Below, piece after piece: positions 25,722 through 35,178 of a stretch of 46,907 nucleotides of DNA. Within the stretch, counting starts at the first letter, position 1, and each line of letters opens with the position of its first letter. The stretch covers positions 1 to 46,907 of the forward strand of contig CAYMYI010000021.1 of the NCBI GenBank assembly GCA_964394585.1. The letters are read 5' to 3'. The translations under genes and the position numbers were made by a program. The notes below the pieces were generated by a model. The model was not told the origin of the DNA. It searched no databases and saw only the letters and a list, made by a program, of their open reading frames with translations. The stretch comes from CAYUJH01 sp964394585. Lineage in GTDB: Bacteria > Bacteroidota > Bacteroidia > Cytophagales > Flammeovirgaceae.

Positions 25722-27488
25722 TTATTCCTTTAGCAGGGTGATGAGTCGGCTGAGCTGTCCATCGGTTCTGTTCTTCAAATCCTCGAGCGTTCTCTCAATG
25801 CGGATATCCGGCTCAATACCTCCAGCCATTGCAGCATCGTTAAACTGCCCAAAAACAGGTATATCTACTTCAACCTTAGAATGTGGTAGCCTAAGAAAAA
25901 GAACATTCCCCCCATTAATGCCCTTTTTACTACCACCAGTGGTTTCGCCCACTACTTTTCCAATGCTGCACTCTTTAAAAAACTTTGCTAGGTAAAAGGT
26001 CGCAGAACTATTCGCCGCATTTACCAAAAGACTAATTTCGCCTTCGAATGCTTTTTTACTACCCTCATAAAGCGTGGTTTTTGTATTTCCATTCGAAAAG
26101 CTGTAGGATCCATCCGGATTCTTTCTAACTCTACCGCTGAAATCGAATATACTCTTATCCCAAGTAAAAATGTAGGGTTGCAGTGCTTCCGATACGTTTA
26201 CGTACCGTAACCTTTCTTCGAAATTGTCTGTAGTGCAATCATCTTTTTGAATGTATTTCTGAAGTTCTTCTAAAACCTCATCGGCGCCCCCTTCATTTCC
26301 TCTAACATCGATAATTAGTTTGGTGGCTTTTGCTTTGTCAAATTCCTTAAAGGCATCTTTCAGAAACTTTTTCCAATCAATTTTAAAGTTCCATACAGCA
26401 AATGTCCCTAGCTTTAAGTATGCTATGTTATCATCCAATAGTTTATATTCCCATGTTTCTTCAATAGAACTCGGTATGGAACTGTATCTAGTTTGGAGGA
26501 TTTTATTTCGTTCCCTTCTCTTGACTGCCGCCACCTTTTCGTTCTTAGTTTCGCCATTGGGTGCTACTATGGTAAGTTCGTAAACCCCATTTTTAGGGGG
26601 GATAATCAATGGGAAATAGATATCGAACATTTCGTAATAATCATAGCCTATTACGTTTAAGTCGCTAAATCGCTTAGCGTTGTTCGTGCCATCCCCTTTG
26701 GTAAGCGCTAGTAAACTATCCGCCAAGGTGTTAATCGGAACACCATTGATTGCTAAAATCTCTGTGCAAGTGTCAAACGTAGTATTCTCTGTGGCATTTT
26801 TTGTGATAAAAAGACGGCGTTGCAGCCATTCGATTCCAAATGGTAATTTATCTTGTTGGTTTAAGATAATGGTGTTGATAAACCCTGTTTGGTTAAAGGG
26901 ACTGGCGAAGGTGTGCCCACATTGAATGGTGGCAACAAACGCTGAGATTTCTTTGTACGCCTCGGCATAACTACGGGGCTTATTAAACGCAAGCATTAGC
27001 TGTTTGAGGTTTGAAAAGTACGCAGCGCTATCTTGATAGCGTTCTACCCCCGGATGCAGTTCCCAAAGTGCCTTACCCAAAATTTCCCCGTCTTCTTTCA
27101 GTTGTTCAGCAGGAATTAACGGTAGGTTTTGAACATCGTACTCAGGCTGAACATCCCAAGTATCTGTTAGGGTAAGCTTTGGTGTTGTTACGAAGATACC
27201 AAGCCGATTTTCTTGCCCATCTAACTCATAAGTTACCTTGCCGTTCTGATCTTCAAGCACATATTTATATTCAAAAAACGTCAGGCTGCTATCAAACGAA
27301 AGCGTTCCTGCATACTGCCCCTCTGTGGGGGTTAAGTAGAAAGTATTTTCCCAGNNNNNNNNNNNNNNACACCAATTTTAGCAGCCCCATTGGTAGGAAC
27401 CTCTGCCACATTGAAAACCACAGTCGTCTGCCCTGAGGCAACGTGCATCACAAACGACAAAATAACTATTAGGAGAATCCGTCTCATT
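25722..27488 (-). CDS. Secreted S41-family peptidase with N-terminal CBM20-like domain (broken by gap and frameshift)
   Basis: From 27260 down to 25722 the frame encodes 512 intact residues with the S41 C-terminal-processing fold: a KATKLIIDVRGNEGG block and the LLVNAANSSATFYLAKFF segment, which carries the likely catalytic serine. Upstream the frame continues across the N run at 27355-27368. The sequence there (TFYLTPTEGQYAGTLSFDSS, EYKYV, and a later NR) resembles a CBM20 starch-binding domain. Beyond the gap, minus-strand sequence encodes ILLIVILSFVMHVASGQ, a signal peptide core. It is out of frame with the ATG at 27488 by one base at a GGG run (27479-27481). The gap must also be a multiple of three for the frame to continue, so 14 is wrong. 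One secreted protein of about 590-600 residues is the simplest reading. Confidence 0.75.
27355..27368. other. Run of 14 N (assembly gap) inside the S41 peptidase gene
   Basis: The flanks are ...TTTCCCAG and ACACCAATT..., with no shared overlap. Reading frames on the two sides only agree if the missing length is a multiple of three. Confidence 0.99.
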
Positions 27489-27699
27489 GTTTCTATAATT
27501 TAAAGCAAAATAATTGGTTTTCAGAATGATACCCCTTATTGAACTATACTCAAAACTAATAAAGCAGTTTGCCGCTGCGATTGGGGGAACAGAGGTTCGA
27601 TAAACCCTCAAAAACAGGAAACGCTAAGCGAGTGAATCCTCAAAGCACATAGATTTTGGTACAATTCAGAGTGCGTTTCGTATTGATGCAAACGCCTGC

Positions 27700-27915
27700 T
27701 CACGCTTCTTCGGAGTTGTGGAGCATTTTGCTGACTTCCTCTTCGGTAGTGCGCAACATGGCTTTGCACTGTTGCATCAGCTCGGTAGCGCGTTGCACGC
27801 TGTTTTGCATTTCGCTAATGAGGACTTCTCCGTTTTCTAAGGCTTGTTGGATTGCATGTAGTTCGGCAATGGCTTCTTCGTAGCGAAAGGGAGGATGGGG
27901 TTCTTGGTTAGGCAT
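27700..27915 (-). CDS. xseB: Exodeoxyribonuclease VII small subunit
   Basis: The 71-residue all-helical protein matches XseB: RYEEAIAELHAIQQALENGE near residues 11-30, then a second helix with VQRATELMQQCKAMLRTTEEEV. The small subunit binds the large subunit XseA and helps form active ExoVII, which degrades single-stranded DNA. The xseA gene is not in the window. The gene stands alone between the S41 peptidase gene (211 nt away) and the divergent permease. Confidence 0.88.
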   Translation of the reverse strand: MPNQEPHPPFRYEEAIAELHAIQQALENGEVLISEMQNSVQRATELMQQCKAMLRTTEEEVSKMLHNSEEA

Positions 27916-28131
27916 ACTCTCTTTTTTTCAATTCAAATATTCATAAAAATGGATAAGGGGGGATACAACGCACTGAAAGCCTTGTGCATCTTATCAAAGA
28001 TAACAAAATAAAGATTCTTTGTAACCCGATTGCCTCTAGCGGCATCAGACGTTACACTGCGGAAAATGAAAAGAGTTTTCCTGAAAAAAATCATGAATCA
28101 TAACACTTTATCCATCTTAAACCCTAAACCC

Positions 28132-30570
28132 ATGATCAAAAATTATTTTACAGTAGCGCTGCGCAACATCTTGAAACACAAATTTTATTCGTTTCTCAAC
28201 ATCTTCGGGTTAGCCATTGGCATTACCTGTTGTCTACTAATTGTTGCTTATGTTGCCGATGAGCTGCGCTACGATCGCCACCACCCACACGCCGACCGCC
28301 TCTACCGCTTAACCGTAGATGCCCAGTTTGGAGGTGCTGAATTTAACGCTCCGCTCATGTGTGCACCAGCAGCGGCTGCCCTAGTTGCCGACTTTCCCGA
28401 GGTAGAGCAATCGTTTCGGTTTAGAGACCAAGGGGGATTCCTCGTGCGGTACGACGACCCCAACGAAGGCGTGAAAAGCTTCCGAGAAAATCAGGCGATT
28501 TACGCTGACTCGAACTTCTTTGCCATGTTTGGAGTCCCACTACTACAGGGGAATCCTGAAACAGCGCTGAAAGGGCCTAATAAGGTTGTGATTTCTGAGC
28601 GGCTTGCCACAAAGTACTTCGGGAACGAAAACCCCATGGGGAAACCTATCAAAATTGCCAATTATTACGATTGCACTGTAACAGGTGTATACGAAAATAT
28701 TTCCTCGAATACCCACTTCGATTTTGACCTATTGCTTTCAATGGAATCGTTAGAAGAGAGCAAGCAAGAGTTCTGGCTCAGTTTCAATTTTCATACATAT
28801 GTACGCCTGAAAGAAGGTACTACGCCCGCTTCTGTAGAAGAAAAATTCCCTGGCATGATCCAAAAGTACATTGGGCCTGAAATTGAGCGATTTGTAGGGG
28901 TGAGCTGGGAAGAGTTTCAGCAAAATGGCAACGGGATTGCCATTGCCTTACAGCCTGTGCTCGATATCCACTTACATTCAAATTTAGATGGCGAGCTTGC
29001 CCCCAATGGCGATATAAAATATGTGTATATTTTCTCGGCAATCGCCTTGTTTATCTTGCTGATTGCCTGCATTAATTTTATGAATCTTTCTACGGCACGC
29101 TCGGCAAACCGTGCAAAAGAAGTGGGCGTTCGCAAAGTGATGGGTTCGTTGAAACGCCAGCTCATCGGGCAGTTTATCGCAGAATCTACCTTAGTAAGTT
29201 TCATTGCATTTACCATCGCTACGCTATGCGGATGGTTGTTGCTAAATCCGTTTAGCGAATTTGCAGGAAAAACTATTCACTTTTCATTACTTGAGAACTT
29301 ATGGATACTCCCCTTGTTGCTACTCGGCGCGATTGTAGTAGGGCTATTGGCTGGTAGCTATCCGGCGTTTTTCCTTTCGGCGTTCCAGCCCATTGCCGTC
29401 TTGAAAGGCAAACTTAATACAGGAGCTAAAAGCAGCACTTTTCGCAGCGTATTAGTCGTTTTTCAGTTCTGTATTTCAATTATACTGATTGTGGGAACGT
29501 TGGTCGTGTTCGATCAGCTTCAATACGTACAAAACAAAAATCTAGGGTTTAACAAAGAGCAGGTTTTGGTATTGCAAGACACCTATGTGTTGGAACGCGA
29601 GCAGTTAGAATCGTTTAAAACAGAGCTATTGCGCAACCCAAATATTGAGAAGGTTTCGATTACATCGTTTACGCCCATTGGAGGTTCTGAAAACAATAAT
29701 GCATATTTCCCAGGCGACGACCCCTCTACCGAACAAACCACTGTATTACGGGAATTCAACGTAGATTACGATTACATAGAAACGTTTGGAATGAAGATGG
29801 CAGCAGGGCGCAACTTTGACGAACAGTTTGGGACCGATTCTAGTGCCATCATTGTGAACGAAGCCGCTGTAAAACATTTTGGATGGGATGAGCCTATTGG
29901 GCAACAAATTGGGACATTCACTAGCGAGGAAGGAGCCCACGAAGTATACGAGGTGATTGGGGTGGTGAAAGATTTCCACGCTGCTTCGTTGCGCGAAAAC
30001 ATTCGCCCTTCGGTAATCCGCTTGCAAAACAACACCGGACGCGTTTCGATACGAACTAAAGCCCAAAATACGGCAGCGGTGCTAGCATACACCCGCAGTA
30101 TGTGGGAAAAAATTGCCCCCGGGCAGCCTTTCACCTACGACTTTATGGACGATACCTTTAAAGCATTGTACAAAGCCGAAATGAAAGTAGGAGAAATTTT
30201 TGGCATTTTCGCCGGGCTTGCCATTTTTACTGCTTGTTTAGGGCTTTTTGGGTTGGCTGCCTTCACCTCCGAGCAGCGTTCCAAGGAAATTGGTGTGCGG
30301 AAGGTTCTCGGCGCTTCCGTTTCGGGGATTGTGATGTTACTCTCGAAAGAGTTTGCCCGCTTAGTAGTGATTGCGTTTGTTATTTCGGTGCCTATTGCCT
30401 GGTATATGATGGAGCAATGGCTTACTGATTTTGCCTACCGTACCGATATCCGCCCAATCATCTTCCTAATTTCCGGAGGGAGTGCCTTCTTGATTGCCTG
30501 GCTCACCATGAGCTACCAAACCCTACGAGCCGCTAGTGTAAACCCCGTCAAATCGCTACGTTCCGAATAA
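28132..30570 (+). CDS. MacB/FtsX-type ABC transporter permease
   Basis: From the ATG at 28132 the product has 812 residues. Upstream in-frame Met codons exist from 28030, but the family N-terminus MIKNYFTVALRNILKHKFYSFLNIFGLAIG starts here. The layout is one membrane helix, a MacB periplasmic core domain, an FtsX domain of three helices (about 330-430), a second periplasmic domain, and a second FtsX domain near the C-terminus with SKEIGVRKVLGAS. Duplicated FtsX permeases of this type are abundant in Bacteroidota. No ATPase gene lies next to it. The substrate is unknown; lipoprotein or peptide export is typical of the family. Confidence 0.9.
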   Translation: MIKNYFTVALRNILKHKFYSFLNIFGLAIGITCCLLIVAYVADELRYDRHHPHADRLYRLTVDAQFGGAEFNAPLMCAPAAAALVADFPEVEQSFRFRDQGGFLVRYDDPNEGVKSFRENQAIYADSNFFAMFGVPLLQGNPETALKGPNKVVISERLATKYFGNENPMGKPIKIANYYDCTVTGVYENISSNTHFDFDLLLSMESLEESKQEFWLSFNFHTYVRLKEGTTPASVEEKFPGMIQKYIGPEIERFVGVSWEEFQQNGNGIAIALQPVLDIHLHSNLDGELAPNGDIKYVYIFSAIALFILLIACINFMNLSTARSANRAKEVGVRKVMGSLKRQLIGQFIAESTLVSFIAFTIATLCGWLLLNPFSEFAGKTIHFSLLENLWILPLLLLGAIVVGLLAGSYPAFFLSAFQPIAVLKGKLNTGAKSSTFRSVLVVFQFCISIILIVGTLVVFDQLQYVQNKNLGFNKEQVLVLQDTYVLEREQLESFKTELLRNPNIEKVSITSFTPIGGSENNNAYFPGDDPSTEQTTVLREFNVDYDYIETFGMKMAAGRNFDEQFGTDSSAIIVNEAAVKHFGWDEPIGQQIGTFTSEEGAHEVYEVIGVVKDFHAASLRENIRPSVIRLQNNTGRVSIRTKAQNTAAVLAYTRSMWEKIAPGQPFTYDFMDDTFKALYKAEMKVGEIFGIFAGLAIFTACLGLFGLAAFTSEQRSKEIGVRKVLGASVSGIVMLLSKEFARLVVIAFVISVPIAWYMMEQWLTDFAYRTDIRPIIFLISGGSAFLIAWLTMSYQTLRAASVNPVKSLRSE

Positions 30571-30590
30571 CACATTGCCCTCCTTTTCTG

Positions 30591-30630
30591 AATGACCTAC
30601 AACACTTACGGTGTAGGTCATTTCTTTTTT
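30591..30630 (+). terminator. Rho-independent terminator after the permease gene
   Basis: AATGACCTACA (30591-30601) pairs perfectly with TGTAGGTCATT (30612-30622), an 11-bp stem with a 10-nt loop, followed by TCTTTTTT. It lies 20 nt after the permease stop codon. Confidence 0.88.
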
Positions 30631-30691
30631 ATTAAAATTTCAGAACTTTGATAGGAAATAATTCATCAACTTTAATGTAAAAACAACCGCT

Positions 30692-31348
30692 ATGAAACCG
30701 ATTCTTTTATCAACTTTTTTAGTATTTCTAGGGATTTACGCACAAGCACAGGTAGGCGATGTAGGCCTTGAAGGCAGCCAAAACTTGTACATACGCCTAT
30801 CTTCAGCAAGTGCAGCTTCGTATGATGACATCCAGGGCTCTCCTTATGTAAACTCTACTTTTATACAAGCGAAAATTGGAACCGATGATAAAGACTACTC
30901 CGTTCGCTACGATGCATACAACGAAAAAATGCAAGTGCAGCTTCCCAACGAAAGCATTATGAACTTAAACTACAACCCAGAGTATGTAGTAGTGATGGGC
31001 GATTACGCCACGTATGTGCCTGTAAAATATCCCGATGGAAAAACAGGCTTTGCACGCCTTCTGTGGCAAAACGAAGAAGGGGTACAGCTCTTGCGCCGCG
31101 AGCAGATAGAGTATGTTGCTGCTACACAAGGAAATGGCTACCAAGGTGGAAACCCTGCTAAGTTTTCTCCATTACGCACCTCGTTGTACTTTATGAAAGA
31201 TGGCAACGTAATGCCTCTTCCAAATGGGAAAAATGCCATTTTCACTGAAGTGTTCGACGAAGACTTCAAAAGCAAGGCAAAGAAAGAAAAACTCAACCCT
31301 AAGAAAGAAGAAGATTTAATTCAGCTTTTTGAGTTATACTATCAGTAA
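30692..31348 (+). CDS. Secreted protein of unknown function
   Basis: The 218-residue protein has a signal peptide (about 1-19, ending YAQAQ). The mature part is mixed beta and charged, with many Tyr, Asn and Gly. It ends in a Lys-rich stretch (about 190-207) and a hydrophobic tail DLIQLFELYYQ. I recognise no domain, although the size and tail resemble secreted Bacteroidota proteins found one per genome. It lies between two clear terminators and so is a single-gene transcript. Confidence 0.75.
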   Translation: MKPILLSTFLVFLGIYAQAQVGDVGLEGSQNLYIRLSSASAASYDDIQGSPYVNSTFIQAKIGTDDKDYSVRYDAYNEKMQVQLPNESIMNLNYNPEYVVVMGDYATYVPVKYPDGKTGFARLLWQNEEGVQLLRREQIEYVAATQGNGYQGGNPAKFSPLRTSLYFMKDGNVMPLPNGKNAIFTEVFDEDFKSKAKKEKLNPKKEEDLIQLFELYYQ

Positions 31349-31375
31349 GCTTTTCAGAACATATTGAAAGAGATG

Positions 31376-31404
31376 AGCCGAAGCCCACCCGCTTCGGCTT
31401 TTTT
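31376..31404 (+). terminator. Rho-independent terminator
   Basis: AGCCGAAGC (31376-31384) pairs perfectly with GCTTCGGCT (31391-31399), with a 6-nt loop and a T-run of six. It ends the secreted-protein transcript, and its T-run touches the stop of the converging antiporter gene. Confidence 0.9.
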
Positions 31405-33319
31405 AATACCACCGAGTTACCCAATCTACCCACCGATGCAAAAAGAATTTATTCCGGATTATATCGCGTTGAGAGGCTTCTTCTTCGGCTTCTTGAAGCG
31501 ACTCTTGCCGAATGTACTCTGCAAACTGATATGCCTGCTGAGTGGGTAGATGTAGATGGTCGAGCACGCTGATTAAAATTTCCATGTTCGATTGCACTTC
31601 GTCTGAAACGGCGACATCGGCGCCATGCTTTTGTAAGTATTCCGCTTCTAACGAGGAGTGCGAGCGCGTAATCACAAAGGCATTCGGGTTAACTTGCTTA
31701 ATCGCCGAAAGGCATACATCTACATCGCTAATGTGTGTAGAGGCAATCACTACCAAGTTACAGGTCTGGATATGTGCATGCCGCAGTACTTCTTCGTTGG
31801 TAGCATCTCCATAAATGATGGGCTCCCCGCGTTTGCTTTCGCGCTCTACAAGTTCTGGGTCTTGTTCAATAATTACGTAGGGGATATTCATCGAACGTGC
31901 GCCAAAGGCGAGTGTATGGGTAGTAAGGTTGCCGCCAACAATCACGATATGATCGCGCAGCGAGTCCACTTCAATGTTATAAACCGACGATTTACCAGGA
32001 AGTCCTCGCAATCGCTTCTGCCATGCGACGGGCAAAAACCGCGATGTACTTAAACTTTTCAAAATAGCATCTAAATAATGGATGAGAATCGGCGAAAAAA
32101 TCATCGTGAAGATGGCAATCGCCAAGAAGTACTGGTAAATTTCAATAGGCATAATGCCTACATCTTCCCCCATTTTAGACAAAATGAACGAAAACTCACC
32201 GATTTGGGCAATACCGATGGCAACGCCAATTACTGTAAGCGGATTACGGTTTAGCAGCAACGCCACCCCAATTCCTACAAGCGCTTTTAAGAAAATCACT
32301 AACAAGGTAAAACCAATGATAATGTGCCAATTAAGTCGCAGGAAGATAAGATCGAGCATGAGCCCTATCGAAACAAAGAATATGCTGGTAAACAGTTCTT
32401 TAAAATAGATAACCGCCCCTACCACTTGGTGGCTAAACCGCGATTCGGAAATAATAAGCCCAGCTAAAAAAGCGCCCAATGCTAACGATAGCCCTACCAA
32501 ATCGGTAAGGAAGGCAATCACAAAGCAAATGGCAACCACACTCACCACAAACAAGTCTTTGCTTTGGGCTTTTACAATCTGAAACAACAGATACGGCATT
32601 ACATACTTAGCGAGCATATACACAAAGGCAATCAGGATGATGAGTTTTACCAACAGAAAGCCGACTTCAAAAGGAAGTGCTGCCATATCGCCGCTGGCAA
32701 GCATGGGAAGTACGAGCATCATAGGCACTACGGCAACATCCTGAAAAATCAGGATTGCCAAAATAATTTGCCCATAGGGTTTGTTGATATCTCCATTCTC
32801 TTGCAGCAACTTTAACACAATGGCTGTGCTGCTTAGCGCAAACAAAAAACCCATGAAAATAGCAATGGGCCAATAGTCGTACGAAGAAAAATAAGTGATG
32901 AGCATGAACAAGACAATCGTAACAATCACTTGCAGCGAGCCCCCCAAAAGTACCGCCTTTTTTAAGCGGATAAGATTGGAAATGGAAAACTCCAACCCGA
33001 TGGTAAACAGCAACAAAATCACCCCTATTTCCGCCAAAATTTCCACCTCTTCTTCAGGCGGGGCAATATGCATGGGCAAAAACTGAAGTAGAGGGTTAGC
33101 GAGCGTATCGGGTAGGTAGGTAATGTAATCGTGTAGGTTGATGCCATTGGTACCACACATTGCTCCGGCTAATAAAAAGCCTATCACTGAAGGTAGCTTC
33201 AGCCTCCGTAGTACCAAAATGAAAAATACCGATAGCCCAAAAATGATCAATAAAGAACTTAGTATCGGGGCATCTATCCGTAATAGAATCATGGTGAAGG
33301 CAATGAAGTTTGAGTGCAT
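31403..33319 (-). CDS. CPA2-family cation/proton antiporter with RCK-N domain
   Basis: The 638-residue protein has about 12 membrane helices (residues 10-420) of the KefB/YbaL type, including FTIGLEFSI near 105-113, IFQDVAVVPM near 191-200 and AQIGEFSFIL near 371-380. A cytoplasmic RCK-N domain follows from about 457 to 590. In the RCK domain the nucleotide loop that normally reads GxGxxG is GGNLTT (462-467), so the second and third glycines are missing. The acidic residue at the end of strand 2 (Asp487) and the YGDATNEEVL block are kept. A later start at Met10 is possible. It probably exchanges K+ or Na+ for H+; control by nucleotide may differ from that of Kef. Confidence 0.87.
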   Translation of the reverse strand: MHSNFIAFTMILLRIDAPILSSLLIIFGLSVFFILVLRRLKLPSVIGFLLAGAMCGTNGINLHDYITYLPDTLANPLLQFLPMHIAPPEEEVEILAEIGVILLLFTIGLEFSISNLIRLKKAVLLGGSLQVIVTIVLFMLITYFSSYDYWPIAIFMGFLFALSSTAIVLKLLQENGDINKPYGQIILAILIFQDVAVVPMMLVLPMLASGDMAALPFEVGFLLVKLIILIAFVYMLAKYVMPYLLFQIVKAQSKDLFVVSVVAICFVIAFLTDLVGLSLALGAFLAGLIISESRFSHQVVGAVIYFKELFTSIFFVSIGLMLDLIFLRLNWHIIIGFTLLVIFLKALVGIGVALLLNRNPLTVIGVAIGIAQIGEFSFILSKMGEDVGIMPIEIYQYFLAIAIFTMIFSPILIHYLDAILKSLSTSRFLPVAWQKRLRGLPGKSSVYNIEVDSLRDHIVIVGGNLTTHTLAFGARSMNIPYVIIEQDPELVERESKRGEPIIYGDATNEEVLRHAHIQTCNLVVIASTHISDVDVCLSAIKQVNPNAFVITRSHSSLEAEYLQKHGADVAVSDEVQSNMEILISVLDHLHLPTQQAYQFAEYIRQESLQEAEEEASQRDIIRNKFFLHRWVDWVTRWY

Positions 33320-33409
33320 TATATGCTTGTTTTATTGATAAGTAAGTTGTAGATAAAATCAATACACTCCATAATATGTTTAGTATTTATCTCGATTTTT
33401 TTTAAGACT

Positions 33410-34496
33410 TTAGGGATAGTAGAGTATTCCCGCAGAAGTACTGCACCTTGCGCCTGTTACCGTATGCAGAATGTTAACTTCATTTCGCCAGCGCAATNNN
33501 NNNNNNNCGCAATACCCCCATCAATGCAAATACCATCGCTTCTTTAAAATCTACGATAGTTGCTTCAGGAACTACCACTTCCATATTTACCCCCACATAT
33601 TCCTGTAAGGTTTCTATGAAAAACTGATTTTTAGCCCCGCCTCCGGTAGCCATCAGCCGCCCTGCTGAAAGCCTTGCCGCCGATACGCTTTTTGCAATTT
33701 GATGCGCCACATGGTGCACTGCGGTACAAAGTTTATCGTGCACAGTAACCTCACTCGCTTCTACTAGGGGTAAAACGCTTTGCTGAAACCACTCGTAGCC
33801 GAGTGATTTGGGAAAAGGAGCTTGGTAAAACGATAGGGCGTTGAGCGCTTCGAACAATGCTGAGTTGAGCGTACCCTGCCTAGCTAGTGCGCCTCCTTCG
33901 TCGTAAGGAACGCCTAACTGAGCTGCCAAAGGATTGAGTAGCATGTTCATTGGGGCGATGTCGAACGCTATACGTTGCCCCTCCAAATTGAAAGAAACGT
34001 TGGCTATTCCTCCTAAATTCAAGCAAAAATCAAAATGAGGGAATAACAATGCATCGCCAATGGGAACGAGGGGGGCTCCTTGCCCACCTAAGGCTACATC
34101 GTACGAACGGAAATCGCAAACTACCGGTAGATTGAGCACACGCGCTAACTCGTGCCCAGAACCCATTTGGTAGGTAAACGATTTTTCCGGCTGGTGGAAA
34201 ATCGTATGCCCATGGCTTGCTACAAAATCAGGATCGAGGTTGTACTTTGTTATAAAGTTTTGAGCATGTTTGCCCATATACCGTCCAAACTCATTGTGGA
34301 ATAACAGGAGCGATTCGGCTGAAAAGTGCACAGCTTCTTGCAAGCGTTTCTGCAAAGCGGCATCATAGGCGATACTTTCGGCACAATCAATGCGAAACTG
34401 CCATGTGCCATCTTCTTGCCAAAAGGTGCAATGTGCCATATCCAGCCCATCGAGCGAAGTCCCCGACATCAACCCTATCACTTTATACATTTTCAT
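33410..34496 (-). CDS. anmK: Anhydro-N-acetylmuramic acid kinase (interrupted by a spurious N gap)
   Basis: AnmK phosphorylates and opens 1,6-anhydroMurNAc, a peptidoglycan recycling step. The ATP-binding start VIGLMSGTSLDGLD (6-19), the GGQGAPLVP block near 137-145 and the NLGGIANVSFN block near 160 are present. DIAPMN replaces the DTGPGN of E. coli. As printed, the frame ends at 33480 after ten N. Both flanks of the N run share the hexamer CGCAAT. Merging them gives GVLRWRNEVN and continues in frame through a TGA-free stretch to TAA at 33410-33412, restoring the expected family C-terminus and a protein of 356 residues. The start overlaps the end of the methyltransferase gene by 14 nt, and nagZ lies further upstream in the same operon. 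Confidence 0.92.
33498..33507. other. Run of 10 N (probably spurious gap) inside anmK
   Basis: The six bases before the run and the six after it are both CGCAAT on the plus strand. Collapsing the duplicate restores the anmK frame exactly, so no sequence is likely to be missing. Confidence 0.95.
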
Positions 34497-35178
34497 GGAT
34501 TATTGTAGTATTCGGTTGTGCAATAAAAATTGTGGAAACCGGGCGTTCCCCCTCTTCTGCCAGGGGTTCTAGCAAGTTCAAGAGGCGCAGTCCGGCTTGT
34601 TCCAGCGCTTGCATCCAGCCACCCATTGTGCGAAAGTACCAAGCATGTGGGTCGGTAAAACTACCCGAAAGCCCTTGCCAAGCATTGGAAAACCACTGGT
34701 TTTTGTAGGGAATTTCAGTTTGTTGAGCAAAGGCAAATGGGTGCAGGGTTTGGATAAATACTAGTGCCTTCCCTTTTAATTGTTGTGCAACCGCTTTGAG
34801 CAAAAGCGGCGTTTCTTCTTCCTGATAAAGGCAAAAATTGAAAACCGCAGCTTCAAAAGGCGCTTGCGGCAGGGGCGCTCCTTCTATGATTTCCTCATAA
34901 CTAAGAACGTGATAAGGCTCGCTGCTTGTTTGTTGCGCATGTACTACGAGTGCCGGTGTGCCATCAACCCCCACAGTATCGATTCCTTTTGCAGCTAACG
35001 TTCGCGTGAGCCATCCTTCTCCACAGCCTATATCGCACACCGAAGTAGGTCGATGTTGCAAGATAGCCTCAACGATAGCAGGGTTGGTAACGCGCCGCGA
35101 GGCTATGGCGGCTTGTTGCAAGGTTGCAATCCATTCGGCAGCGTTGGTTTCCCACGAATGTAAAATAGCTGAATTCAT
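34483..35178 (-). CDS. Class I SAM-dependent methyltransferase between nagZ and anmK
   Basis: The 231-residue protein carries the SAM motif I VCDIGCGEGWLT (47-58), then VDGTPALV as motif II, and FEAAVFNFCLYQEEE near 115-130 in the position of motif IV. There is no signal peptide. It overlaps nagZ by 4 nt upstream and anmK by 14 nt downstream, so the three genes are almost certainly co-translated. The substrate is unknown. The C-terminal half, with WFSNAWQGLSGSF and a WYFRT segment, looks like small-molecule methyltransferases of the UbiE/bioC type. A role in sugar or quinone modification is only a guess from context. Confidence 0.87.
   Translation of the reverse strand: MNSAILHSWETNAAEWIATLQQAAIASRRVTNPAIVEAILQHRPTSVCDIGCGEGWLTRTLAAKGIDTVGVDGTPALVVHAQQTSSEPYHVLSYEEIIEGAPLPQAPFEAAVFNFCLYQEEETPLLLKAVAQQLKGKALVFIQTLHPFAFAQQTEIPYKNQWFSNAWQGLSGSFTDPHAWYFRTMGGWMQALEQAGLRLLNLLEPLAEEGERPVSTIFIAQPNTTIIHENV

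Noticed and set aside
27378..27611. Minus-strand frame of 77 codons across the S41 peptidase start
   Set aside because: It is the shifted reading of the signal peptide region caused by the extra G at 27479-27481; the composition is not protein-like and it ends at the gap flank.
27585..27612. Possible tRNA T-arm (GGTTCGATAAACC)
   Set aside because: No matching acceptor stem, anticodon arm or CCA could be found around it.
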